Part shown: piece after piece, positions 57,349-64,000 of the stretch | How positions within the stretch are numbered: position 1 is the stretch's first letter | Layout of the letters: the number at the start of each line of letters is the position of its first letter | NCBI GenBank assembly: GCA_902605165.1 | Contig: CACLBJ010000004.1 | Coordinates: 1 to 64,000 of the forward strand | Source: an uncultured SAR86 cluster bacterium | GTDB taxonomy: Bacteria; Pseudomonadota; Gammaproteobacteria; Magnimaribacterales; D2472 | Length of the DNA: 64,000 nucleotides | Direction of reading: 5' to 3' | The notes under the pieces: model-generated | What the model was told of the DNA's origin: nothing | Database searches by the model: none | Seen by the model: the letters and a program-made list of their open reading frames with translations, nothing else | Program-made: the position numbers and the translations under genes

Positions 57349-57733
57349 TACAAAGAAACCAACAGTTCTTCTTTTAGGAAGATGGCAGCCTTGGCATGAT
57401 GGTCATTCTGCACTTTTTGAAAGAGCGCTATTAAAAACTGGGCAGGTAATAATTCAGGTCAGAGATGTGCAAGACTCTTCTGGAGGCAAGGGTCAGGATG
57501 ATAATCCATTTTCATTTAAAGAAATATCAGAAGATATTTCAGAAAAGCTCAAAATATTAGGATATAAATTAAATGAGGACTTTATTATTCAGCTTGTACC
57601 CAATATTACTAATATAACTTATGGGCGAGGTGTAGGATATACAATAGAAAAAGAATCATTCAACTCGGATACTGAGTCTATCAGTGCAACGAGGATAAGA
57701 AAGAATTTGAGAGCTAAAGGTAAAATTAAATAA
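57341..57733 (+). CDS. HIGH-superfamily nucleotidyltransferase (NadM-like)
   Basis: 130 residues with GRWQPWHDGHSAL (HDGH at 19-22) and a late ISATRIRKNLR, the two signatures of adenylyl/cytidylyltransferases such as NadM. NMN adenylyltransferase is possible, but the pairing with a CysC-like kinase suggests a different metabolite. It overlaps the kinase by 8 bp; the tRNA-Cys begins 3 bp after its stop, so the tRNA may be processed from the same transcript. Confidence 0.65.
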   Translation: MFDTKKPTVLLLGRWQPWHDGHSALFERALLKTGQVIIQVRDVQDSSGGKGQDDNPFSFKEISEDISEKLKILGYKLNEDFIIQLVPNITNITYGRGVGYTIEKESFNSDTESISATRIRKNLRAKGKIK

Positions 57734-57736
57734 AAT

Positions 57737-57810
57737 GGCTGGGTGGCAGAGTGGTCATGCAGCGGACTGCAAATCCGTTTACGCCGGTTCGATTCCGGCC
57801 TCAGCCTCCA
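57737..57810 (+). tRNA. tRNA-Cys (GCA)
   Basis: 74 nt including an encoded CCA. The acceptor stem GGCTGGG/CTCAGCC (one G-T pair) and the anticodon loop CTGCAAA (anticodon GCA) fold normally, the T arm is GCCGG-TTCGATT-CCGGC, and the discriminator is T as in cysteine tRNAs. It corresponds to cysT of the E. coli pgsA-glyW-cysT-leuZ cluster. Confidence 0.97.
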
Positions 57811-57895
57811 TAAGTTACAAAAAAAATTCTTAAAAATATAAAAAAATGAAAGTTGGCATTATGGGTTATCGCTTCATTAAAGCAGTTCATATAAA

Positions 57896-57924
57896 TTAAC
57901 TATTATAAATATAAAACGTATAAT
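57896..57924 (+). promoter_or_regulatory. Putative promoter of tRNA-Leu
   Basis: TTAACT (57896-57901), 17 bp, then a perfect TATAAT (57919-57924), about 36 bp upstream of the tRNA. The rest of the 149-bp spacer between the tRNAs is AT-rich with no other feature seen. Confidence 0.45.
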
Positions 57925-57959
57925 CAAAGCTTCAATGAAAAGAATAATTTTTGAAAAAT

Positions 57960-58046
57960 GCCCGAGTGGTGGAATTGGTAGACACAAGGGACTTAAAATC
58001 CCTCGATAGAAATATCGTGCCGGTTCAAGTCCGGCCTCGGGCACCA
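57960..58046 (+). tRNA. tRNA-Leu (UAA)
   Basis: 87 nt class II tRNA with encoded CCA. The acceptor is GCCCGAG/CTCGGGC, the anticodon loop CTTAAAA gives UAA, the variable arm is long (TCGATAGAAATATCGT), the T arm is GCCGG-TTCAAGT-CCGGC, and the discriminator is A. It matches leuZ by anticodon and position. The following 162 bp before wzz are AT-rich; I see only weak promoter-like hexamers there. Confidence 0.97.
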
Positions 58047-58208
58047 CTTAAAATCTTTGGAAAAATAATTACCTGATAAATATAAATATCACTTATTTCA
58101 TAGATTAAATATTTTCAATACAACCTCTGAAAATATTATGTATGTTAAAATTGAATATATTAAGATATATACCGATTATAACGAAGACTAATTTACCCAT
58201 TTAATATT

Positions 58209-59120
58209 ATGGAGCAAATAAATAAAACAAATGACATTGATGACGATATTAATATTTCACAGATAATTGAAGTATTTTTGGAAAAAAAATTATTGGTTGT
58301 TTCTATCACATTATTTTTTGCAATCTTTTCGGTTATTTACGCATTATCACTTCCTAATATTTATACCTCTAAAAGTCTTTTAGCGCCTACAGCTGTTGAG
58401 GATTCATTATCAACTAAACTTTCTTCATATTCTTCAATTGCTAATTTGGCGGGGGTAAGTTTGCTAAGAGAAAGTGCTACAAAAAGCGCTGAGGCGATCG
58501 CAAGAATGCAATCTTATGAATTTTTTTCTGAATTCATCGTTCCAAGCATAGGTCTTGAAAACATAATAGCTGTTAAGGAATGGGACTCGTTAAATAATAA
58601 AATTATTTATGACAAGAACTTATATGATGTTAATACTGGCAAATGGGTAGATGATACAAAAATTTCTCAGCAAAAAGCCTTTGAAGTATTTTTAAGCATC
58701 TTCTCATTATCGGTTGATAGAGAAACTTCTTTCATAAATATATCAATTCAGCACAAATCACCATTTATGGCAAAAAAATTACTTGAAACAATTATTGTTA
58801 ATATAAATGAAAACATGAGATCTCAAGATATTAGGCTTGCACAAGCTTCTATTAGCTATCTAAATGAGTCAAAAAACCTTACACAATTGCAGTCTATACA
58901 GGAAGGAATTTCAAACCTTCTAGAAAATCAGATGCAAACCCTAATGTTAGCTTCATCAAATGAATCATATATATTCAAAGTAATTGATTCACCTCTAGCA
59001 CCTGAGAGAAAATCTGGTCCAGTAAGAAGTATTATTTGCATAGTTATAACTATGATAGGTGGATTTTTATCATTAATTGCTGCATATTTTCAACACCTTC
59101 GTGAATCTAAAAATATATAA
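58209..59120 (+). CDS. Wzz-family polysaccharide chain-length determinant
   Basis: 303-residue inner-membrane protein with two membrane segments (about 29-49 and 276-296) around a periplasmic helical domain. NIYTSKSLLAP follows the first segment, and PLAPERKSGPVRS precedes the second, the proline-rich Wzz signature. There is no kinase domain. It sets the length of Wzy-polymerised chains. It opens the surface-polysaccharide cluster after tRNA-Leu; the acidic N-terminus (NDIDDDINIS) is usual. Confidence 0.88.
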   Translation: MEQINKTNDIDDDINISQIIEVFLEKKLLVVSITLFFAIFSVIYALSLPNIYTSKSLLAPTAVEDSLSTKLSSYSSIANLAGVSLLRESATKSAEAIARMQSYEFFSEFIVPSIGLENIIAVKEWDSLNNKIIYDKNLYDVNTGKWVDDTKISQQKAFEVFLSIFSLSVDRETSFINISIQHKSPFMAKKLLETIIVNINENMRSQDIRLAQASISYLNESKNLTQLQSIQEGISNLLENQMQTLMLASSNESYIFKVIDSPLAPERKSGPVRSIICIVITMIGGFLSLIAAYFQHLRESKNI

Positions 59121-59142
59121 TTCGTAATAAAATCATACAAAT

Positions 59143-60318
59143 ATGATCAAAAACAGAATAACTATAGTAGGCTCGGGATTCGTTGGCATGTCATTAGGCG
59201 TAATGCTCGCTCAAAAAAATGACGTTGTAATTCTTGATATTGACAAGGAGAGAGTTGATAAGATTAACAAAAAGATTAATACGATTTCAGACAAAGAAAT
59301 AGATTCATTTTTAGTTGAGAAAGATTTAAGCTTGTCGGCAACAACAGATAAAAAAAGCGCTTTTTCTAGCTCAGAATTTATAATAATAGCAACGCCAACA
59401 GATTATGATCCCCAAGAAAATTATTTTAATACAGAATCTGTTGATTCATGTGTGGCACATGCTATTGAGATCAATCAAAATGCTTTAATCGTAATTAAAT
59501 CAACTATTCCGGTTGGACATACAAAAAAACTCCAAAAAAAATATAAAACTGATCGAATTATTTTTTCACCTGAATTTTTGCGAGAAGGAAATGCTTTGAA
59601 AGATAACCTTTTTCCTTCCAGGATAATTGTTGGTGGCCATCATGAGTTATGCAGAAAATTTGTTGAAATTTTGAGAGATTGTTCTTTAAAAGAAGACATA
59701 GAGACTCTTTTTGTTGGTTCAGAAGAGGCTGAATCTATAAAGCTTTTTGCTAATGCTTATTTAGCAATGAGAGTATCCTTTTTTAATGAGCTAGATTCTT
59801 ATGCACTTGAAAATAATCTAAATTCTAGAAGTATCATAGATGGTGTTTGCTTAGATAGAAGGATAGGCAAAGGATATAATAATCCATCTTTTGGATATGG
59901 TGGCTATTGTTTGCCGAAAGATACTAAACAACTTTTAGCTAATTTTGATAAGGTTCCTCAAAATATAATAGAAGCAATTATATTATCTAACTCGACTCGT
60001 AAAGATTTTATTACTAAACAGATTCTTAAATATAAGCCAAGTGTAGTAGGGATTTATCGTTTAATAATGAAGGAAGGAAGTGACAATTTCAGATCATCTT
60101 CAATTAAAGGAATTATAAGTAGGGTTATCGATTATGATGTTGAAATTATTATTTATGAACCAGGAATTCAAGATAGATCATATCAAGGAATATCAGTAGT
60201 AAATGATATAGAAAAATTTAAAGTTAAAAGTGATATTATTGTTGCTAATAGAATGTCAAAAAGCTTGCTAGATGTAAAAATGAAATGTTTCACAAGGGAT
60301 TTATTTAATGAAAATTAA
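59143..60318 (+). CDS. ugd: UDP-glucose 6-dehydrogenase
   Basis: 391-residue UDP-sugar dehydrogenase: NAD loop ITIVGSGFVGMSLGVML, ATPTDYDPQ, IVIKSTIPVGHT, FSPEFLREG and the catalytic Cys in FGYGGYCLPKDTKQ. The compact size and YDP-type loop match Ugd of enterobacteria (388 residues). It makes UDP-glucuronate, the substrate of the epimerase encoded next. Confidence 0.92.
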   Translation: MIKNRITIVGSGFVGMSLGVMLAQKNDVVILDIDKERVDKINKKINTISDKEIDSFLVEKDLSLSATTDKKSAFSSSEFIIIATPTDYDPQENYFNTESVDSCVAHAIEINQNALIVIKSTIPVGHTKKLQKKYKTDRIIFSPEFLREGNALKDNLFPSRIIVGGHHELCRKFVEILRDCSLKEDIETLFVGSEEAESIKLFANAYLAMRVSFFNELDSYALENNLNSRSIIDGVCLDRRIGKGYNNPSFGYGGYCLPKDTKQLLANFDKVPQNIIEAIILSNSTRKDFITKQILKYKPSVVGIYRLIMKEGSDNFRSSSIKGIISRVIDYDVEIIIYEPGIQDRSYQGISVVNDIEKFKVKSDIIVANRMSKSLLDVKMKCFTRDLFNEN

Positions 60319-60390
60319 TAATATTATTTATATAAATTATTTCCATCAAGTTGCTTCTTGCATAATAGCTTTAAGTTTTTTTATAAAATA

Positions 60391-61401
60391 ATGAAAAATA
60401 TTATCGTAACTGGCTCTGCTGGATTTATTGGATCTTATGTGGTTTTAAGACTTCTTGAAAAAGGTATAAAAGTATATGGATTAGATAACCATAATCATTA
60501 TTACGATCCGCAATTAAAGGAAGCCAGGCTTAAGAGATTCATTGATCATAAAAATTATACTCATTACAGAACAGATCTTTCTGATATGACTATGTTAAAT
60601 AATATTTTTGATGCTGCGAAACCATGGGGCGTTGTTAACCTTGCTGCTCAAGCTGGTGTTAGATACTCTATAGAAAATCCTAAAGCTTATATAGATAGCA
60701 ATATTATTGGATTTGGTAATATCTTAGAGTGTTGCAAGATTCATAATGTAAAGCATTTAGTTTATGCAAGCAGTTCAAGTGTATATGGCTCAAATGAAAA
60801 AATGCCTTTTTCTGTTCATGACAATGTTGATCATCCCATAAGTATGTATGCTGCCACAAAAAAGGCGAATGAACTGATGGCACATTCATATAGCAGTTTG
60901 TTCAATATACCTACAACAGGACTGCGTTTTTTCACAGTTTATGGTCCATGGGGAAGGCCAGATATGGCACTGTTTAAATTTACAAATGCTATATTGGAAG
61001 GAAATCAGATAGATGTATATAATCATGGTAATCATCTAAGAGATTTCACTTATATTGATGATATTGTGGAAGGTTTAATTAGAGTATTAGAGAAGCCTGC
61101 AAAACCCAATCCAGCATGGGATGGAGTTAATCCAGATCCAGGTTCAAGCAAATCTCCATGGAAAGTCTATAATATTGGTAACAACAGCCCAGTTAAGCTC
61201 TCAGATTTCATTGAGACGATAGAGAAAACTTTGGAAATAAAAGCTAAACAAAACTTTCTTCCTCTTCAAGAGGGAGACGTACCAAATACATATGCTGATG
61301 TTGAGGATTTAGTTAAAGAATTTGACTATAAACCCTCAACACCAATTAATGATGGTATAGAAAAATTTATAATTTGGTACAGAAAATACTATGAAGTATA
61401 A
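60391..61401 (+). CDS. UDP-glucuronate 4-epimerase-type NAD-dependent epimerase
   Basis: Extended SDR with GSAGFIGSYVVLRLLEKG at the N-terminus, LAAQAGVRYS, ASSSSVYG, the YAATKKANELMAHSYS catalytic Tyr/Lys region and GLRFFTVYGPWGRPDMA, which is typical of UDP-GlcA 4-epimerases. ATG 60391 places the cofactor loop normally; an upstream TTG at 60358 would add 11 residues without family support. It is next to ugd, whose product it would use to make UDP-galacturonate. It ends immediately before the next gene. Confidence 0.88.
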   Translation: MKNIIVTGSAGFIGSYVVLRLLEKGIKVYGLDNHNHYYDPQLKEARLKRFIDHKNYTHYRTDLSDMTMLNNIFDAAKPWGVVNLAAQAGVRYSIENPKAYIDSNIIGFGNILECCKIHNVKHLVYASSSSVYGSNEKMPFSVHDNVDHPISMYAATKKANELMAHSYSSLFNIPTTGLRFFTVYGPWGRPDMALFKFTNAILEGNQIDVYNHGNHLRDFTYIDDIVEGLIRVLEKPAKPNPAWDGVNPDPGSSKSPWKVYNIGNNSPVKLSDFIETIEKTLEIKAKQNFLPLQEGDVPNTYADVEDLVKEFDYKPSTPINDGIEKFIIWYRKYYEV

Positions 61402-62673
61402 ATGAAAGAAAACATAAAAATAACGATTGTTGGTCTTGGATATGTTGGACTCCCCCTTGCTGTAGAGTTTTCAAAATATTTTTTTGTTAAAGGCTTTGAT
61501 GTTAATGGTAAAAGAATTGATGAATTGAAAAAAGGCATTGACTCTACGCACGAAGTGAATTTAGATGAATTAAAATCATCGAAAAACTTAACTTTTACGT
61601 CTAATGAAAGAGACATCAGTGATAGTAATGTATATATCGTTACTGTTCCAACTCCAATAGATGAATATAAATCTCCTGATTTATCTCCTCTTATTAGTGC
61701 CTCAAAGTTAATTGGAAAAAATATTAGTAAAGGTGATTATGTTGTATATGAATCAACTGTATTTCCTGGGTGCACGGAGGATGAGTGCGTTCCAATTTTA
61801 GAAAAATATTCAGGATTAAGATTTAATAAAGATTTTTTTGTTGGCTATAGTCCTGAAAGGATTAATCCTGGTGATAAAACTCATCACCTTAGAGATATCA
61901 TAAAAATTACCTCAGGATCATCTCCAGCAGCTGCAGACTTTGTTGATAATTTGTATGGTTCAATCATAAATGCTGGAACTCACAAGGCACAAAGTATAAA
62001 AGAAGCAGAAGCGGCTAAAGTAATTGAAAATACTCAAAGAGATTTAAATATTGCATTAATAAATGAATTATCAATGTTATTTGATGAATTAGATATTTCA
62101 ACTATTGGTGTTTTAAATGCTGCAGCTACAAAATGGAATTTTCTTCCATTCAAGCCTGGCTTGGTAGGAGGCCATTGTATTGGAGTTGATCCATACTATC
62201 TTACTCATAAAGCATTGTCAGTAGGATTTAACCCTGAGCTTGTTTTAGCTGGAAGAAGAACTAATGACGGGATGGCTAAGCATGTTGCAAGCCGACTCAT
62301 AAAAGAAATGATAAAAAAAAATATTAATCCAGCAAAATCTAAGATTTTAATTTTAGGCCTCACTTTTAAAGAAAATTGCCCAGACATAAGGAATACAAAA
62401 GTTGTGGATCTTATATCAGAATTAGAAGATTACTCTTGTTTCATTGATGTTAATGATCCACTTGCAGATTATGAGAGTGTAAGAGATGAACATAATATTA
62501 AATTAGTTAGCTTGAGCTCAAAAGAAAAATACGATGCAATTATTCTATCAGTGGCTCATGAACAGTATACAAAGTTAACTATTAATGATTTTAAAGGACT
62601 AATAAATGAAGGTGGTATCATATTTGATTTGAAGAATGTTGTTCCTGAAGAAGTAAACTGTATAAGATTATAA
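61402..62673 (+). CDS. tviB: UDP-N-acetylglucosamine 6-dehydrogenase (TviB/WbpA type)
   Basis: 423-residue UDP-sugar dehydrogenase of the longer HexNAc class: ITIVGLGYVGLPLAVEFSK, VPTPIDEYKSPDL, YESTVFPGCTEDE, YSPERINPGD, and catalytic Cys in GLVGGHCIGVDPYYLTHKA. These are the TviB/VipA/WbpO signatures, so UDP-GlcNAc or UDP-GalNAc is oxidised to the uronate. The gene starts at the base after the epimerase stop. Symbol by similarity. Confidence 0.88.
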   Translation: MKENIKITIVGLGYVGLPLAVEFSKYFFVKGFDVNGKRIDELKKGIDSTHEVNLDELKSSKNLTFTSNERDISDSNVYIVTVPTPIDEYKSPDLSPLISASKLIGKNISKGDYVVYESTVFPGCTEDECVPILEKYSGLRFNKDFFVGYSPERINPGDKTHHLRDIIKITSGSSPAAADFVDNLYGSIINAGTHKAQSIKEAEAAKVIENTQRDLNIALINELSMLFDELDISTIGVLNAAATKWNFLPFKPGLVGGHCIGVDPYYLTHKALSVGFNPELVLAGRRTNDGMAKHVASRLIKEMIKKNINPAKSKILILGLTFKENCPDIRNTKVVDLISELEDYSCFIDVNDPLADYESVRDEHNIKLVSLSSKEKYDAIILSVAHEQYTKLTINDFKGLINEGGIIFDLKNVVPEEVNCIRL

Positions 62674-62725
62674 TTTTTTAAAGTTTTGAGCAGCTAAAAC
62701 CATAATACAAAAAAATAAATCTATT

Positions 62726-63775
62726 ATGAAGATTGGTAAAAAACAAATAGGTCCTAATCATAAACCTTTCATAATTGCAGAGGTTGCTCAAAGTCATGAT
62801 GGTAGCTTGGGACAGGCTATGGCATTCATTGACATTGCTGCAGACTGTGGTGCAGATGCAATAAAGTTTCAGACACATATAGCTGAAGAAGAAAGCACTC
62901 CTGATGAGCCTTGGAGGATAAAATTTAGTCAACAAGATGATACCCGTTTTGAATATTGGGAACGCATGTCATTTCCTAAAGACTGGTGGCTGAAGCTAAA
63001 GGAGCACGCTGAAGAAAAAGGATTAATTTTTTTAAGCTCACCTTTCTCACCCATGGCAGTATCTTGGCTAGATGATATCGGTATAGAGGCATGGAAAATT
63101 GCATCAGGCGAAGTATTCAATGAGAATTTGTTATCTCATATAGAGGCTACCAAGAAGCCAGTAATTTTATCCTCTGGATTAAGTAGTTTTTCAAAATCTA
63201 AAGAGCTTATTGAGAGGTTCGAATCTAAAAATATACAGGTATCTCTTCTTCATTGCACAACGATATATCCAACACCGCCTGAAGAAGTAGGATTAAATGT
63301 TTTTAAAAAAATGAGAAATGAATTTCATGACGCTATTCCAATAGGTCTTTCAGACCATTCCGGCACAATAACTCCATCTGTTATAGCAGCATATATGGGC
63401 GCATCTATTATTGAAGTTCATCTGACAATGCATAAGAAAATGTTTGGACCTGATGTTTCATCTTCTTTAGATCCAAAAGATTTTTTAGAGTTAGTAAAAT
63501 GTGTTCATTTCGCATCAAAAATGGGCCAATCTTCCGTTAAAAAATCTAATCAATTAGATGATCTCAAAGAAATAAAAAAAACATTTGGTCGATCATTAGT
63601 CTTCAATAAAGGCTTATTAGCTGGACATACTATTAAATCAGGAGATATAGGCTATAAAAAGCCAGGGGGTGGATTGCCATATTCAGAAAAAGATTTTTTT
63701 GTAGGCAAAAAATTGCTGCAAGATGTACCATGTCATGAAAAATTAACATATCTTCATGTATCGGATACCAAATAA
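62726..63775 (+). CDS. neuB: N-acetylneuraminate synthase family protein
   Basis: 349 residues: NeuB TIM barrel (FIIAEVAQSHDGSLGQA, DAIKFQTH, WKIASGEVFN, PVILSSGLSS, GLSDHSGT, EVHLTM) plus a C-terminal antifreeze-like SAF domain (GHTIKSGDIGYKKPGGG). It condenses PEP with ManNAc or a related hexose to a nonulosonic acid. NeuB, LegI and PseI are hard to separate by eye; the adjacent UDP-GlcNAc 2-epimerase favours a sialic or legionaminic type. Confidence 0.88.
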   Translation: MKIGKKQIGPNHKPFIIAEVAQSHDGSLGQAMAFIDIAADCGADAIKFQTHIAEEESTPDEPWRIKFSQQDDTRFEYWERMSFPKDWWLKLKEHAEEKGLIFLSSPFSPMAVSWLDDIGIEAWKIASGEVFNENLLSHIEATKKPVILSSGLSSFSKSKELIERFESKNIQVSLLHCTTIYPTPPEEVGLNVFKKMRNEFHDAIPIGLSDHSGTITPSVIAAYMGASIIEVHLTMHKKMFGPDVSSSLDPKDFLELVKCVHFASKMGQSSVKKSNQLDDLKEIKKTFGRSLVFNKGLLAGHTIKSGDIGYKKPGGGLPYSEKDFFVGKKLLQDVPCHEKLTYLHVSDTK

Positions 63776-64000
63776 TGAAAAAGAAAGTATTAGTTTGTAT
63801 TACAGCTCGTCCAAGTTATTCAAGAATCAGAACAGCAATTCTAGCTCTTAATGATAATCCTGAAGTCGAAGTACTTGTATTGGCTTCTGGCTCAGCTTTA
63901 TTGGATCGATATGGAAGGGTGGTAGATTTAATTAGAAAAGATGGGATTGAAGTTGTTGAAGAACTTCATACTTTTGTTGAAGGAAATGACTTAATAGGCA
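63775..64000 (+). CDS. UDP-N-acetylglucosamine 2-epimerase (NeuC-like), 3' end cut by window edge
   Basis: Hand-translated from the ATG at 63775, which overlaps the neuB stop by one base (TAATG); 75 codons are open to the window edge. The N-terminus KKKVLVCITARPSYSRI and VLVLASGSALLDRYG follow the GT-B-like epimerase fold of NeuC/WecB. With NeuB this gives ManNAc and then a nonulosonic acid. Only the first domain is visible, so hydrolysing versus non-hydrolysing type is undecided. Confidence 0.75.
   Translation, partial: MKKKVLVCITARPSYSRIRTAILALNDNPEVEVLVLASGSALLDRYGRVVDLIRKDGIEVVEELHTFVEGNDLIG

Noticed and set aside
57811-57959. A tRNA-Gly between tRNA-Cys and tRNA-Leu
   Set aside because: No acceptor or T-arm pairing can be found; the stretch is AT-rich spacer with a promoter for tRNA-Leu.

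Overview
The window reads as one continuous, AT-rich, very gene-dense chromosomal segment of a gammaproteobacterium. Gene order is gammaproteobacterial throughout: aroK/mrcA, algC/slmA, waaA, miaA-hflK-hflC-purA, nrdR-ribD-ribB-ribH-nusB, dxs-ispA-xseB, scpA-scpB-rluB, ubiG-mupP-yciK, gyrA-serC-pheA-tyrA-aroA-cmk-rpsA-ihfB and uvrC-pgsA followed by tRNA-Cys and tRNA-Leu(UAA). Low GC, almost no spacers, overlapping genes, missing members of standard operons and shortened proteins (RpsA with five S1 domains, a 438-residue Pgi) point to a streamlined marine lineage. SAR86-like is my best guess, an inference from style rather than a marker gene. I see no rRNA, IS element, prophage, CRISPR array or integrase.

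Layout. 1-5 kb: shikimate kinase (cut by the window edge), PBP1A, SlmA, AlgC. 5-9.5 kb: ilvE, then an accessory run of GT4 glycosyltransferase, SAM methyltransferase and an alpha/alpha-toroid 'prenyltransferase-like' protein, with a second methyltransferase on the other strand. 9.4-12.5 kb: lipid A acyltransferase, Kdo transferase, miaA. 12.6-21 kb: HflKC, PurA, the riboflavin/NrdR/GlyA operon on the minus strand, endonuclease III. 21-25 kb: thiolase, ThiL, a GlpD-like oxidoreductase, PgpA. 25-34 kb, minus strand: aroG, a DnaT-like/lambda-P-like pair, an RND efflux pump, XseB, IspA, Dxs. 34-39 kb: ScpAB, RluB, a glycosylase, then YciK, MupP, UbiG. 39-42.5 kb: three-subunit transhydrogenase and a nucleotidyltransferase. 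42.6-57.7 kb: a 15-gene head-to-tail run from gyrA to a small nucleotidyltransferase. 57.7-58 kb: tRNA-Cys and tRNA-Leu. 58.2-64 kb: a surface-polysaccharide cluster (Wzz, two UDP-sugar dehydrogenases, a UDP-glucuronate epimerase, a sialic-acid-type synthase and a UDP-GlcNAc 2-epimerase cut by the right edge).

How the genes fit together. Aromatic amino-acid synthesis is spread over aroK, aroG, pheA, tyrA and aroA. Isoprenoid supply is dxs and ispA. The cell envelope is served by mrcA, mupP, lpxL, waaA, kdsD, pgpA, pgsA, algC and the polysaccharide cluster. The most unusual content is the DnaT-like plus lambda-P-like pair (about 32.1-33.2 kb), a possible primosome/helicase-loading module outside any prophage, and the GT4/methyltransferase/toroid cluster. 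All five convergent gene junctions overlap or nearly touch, so conventional hairpin terminators have no room between genes there.
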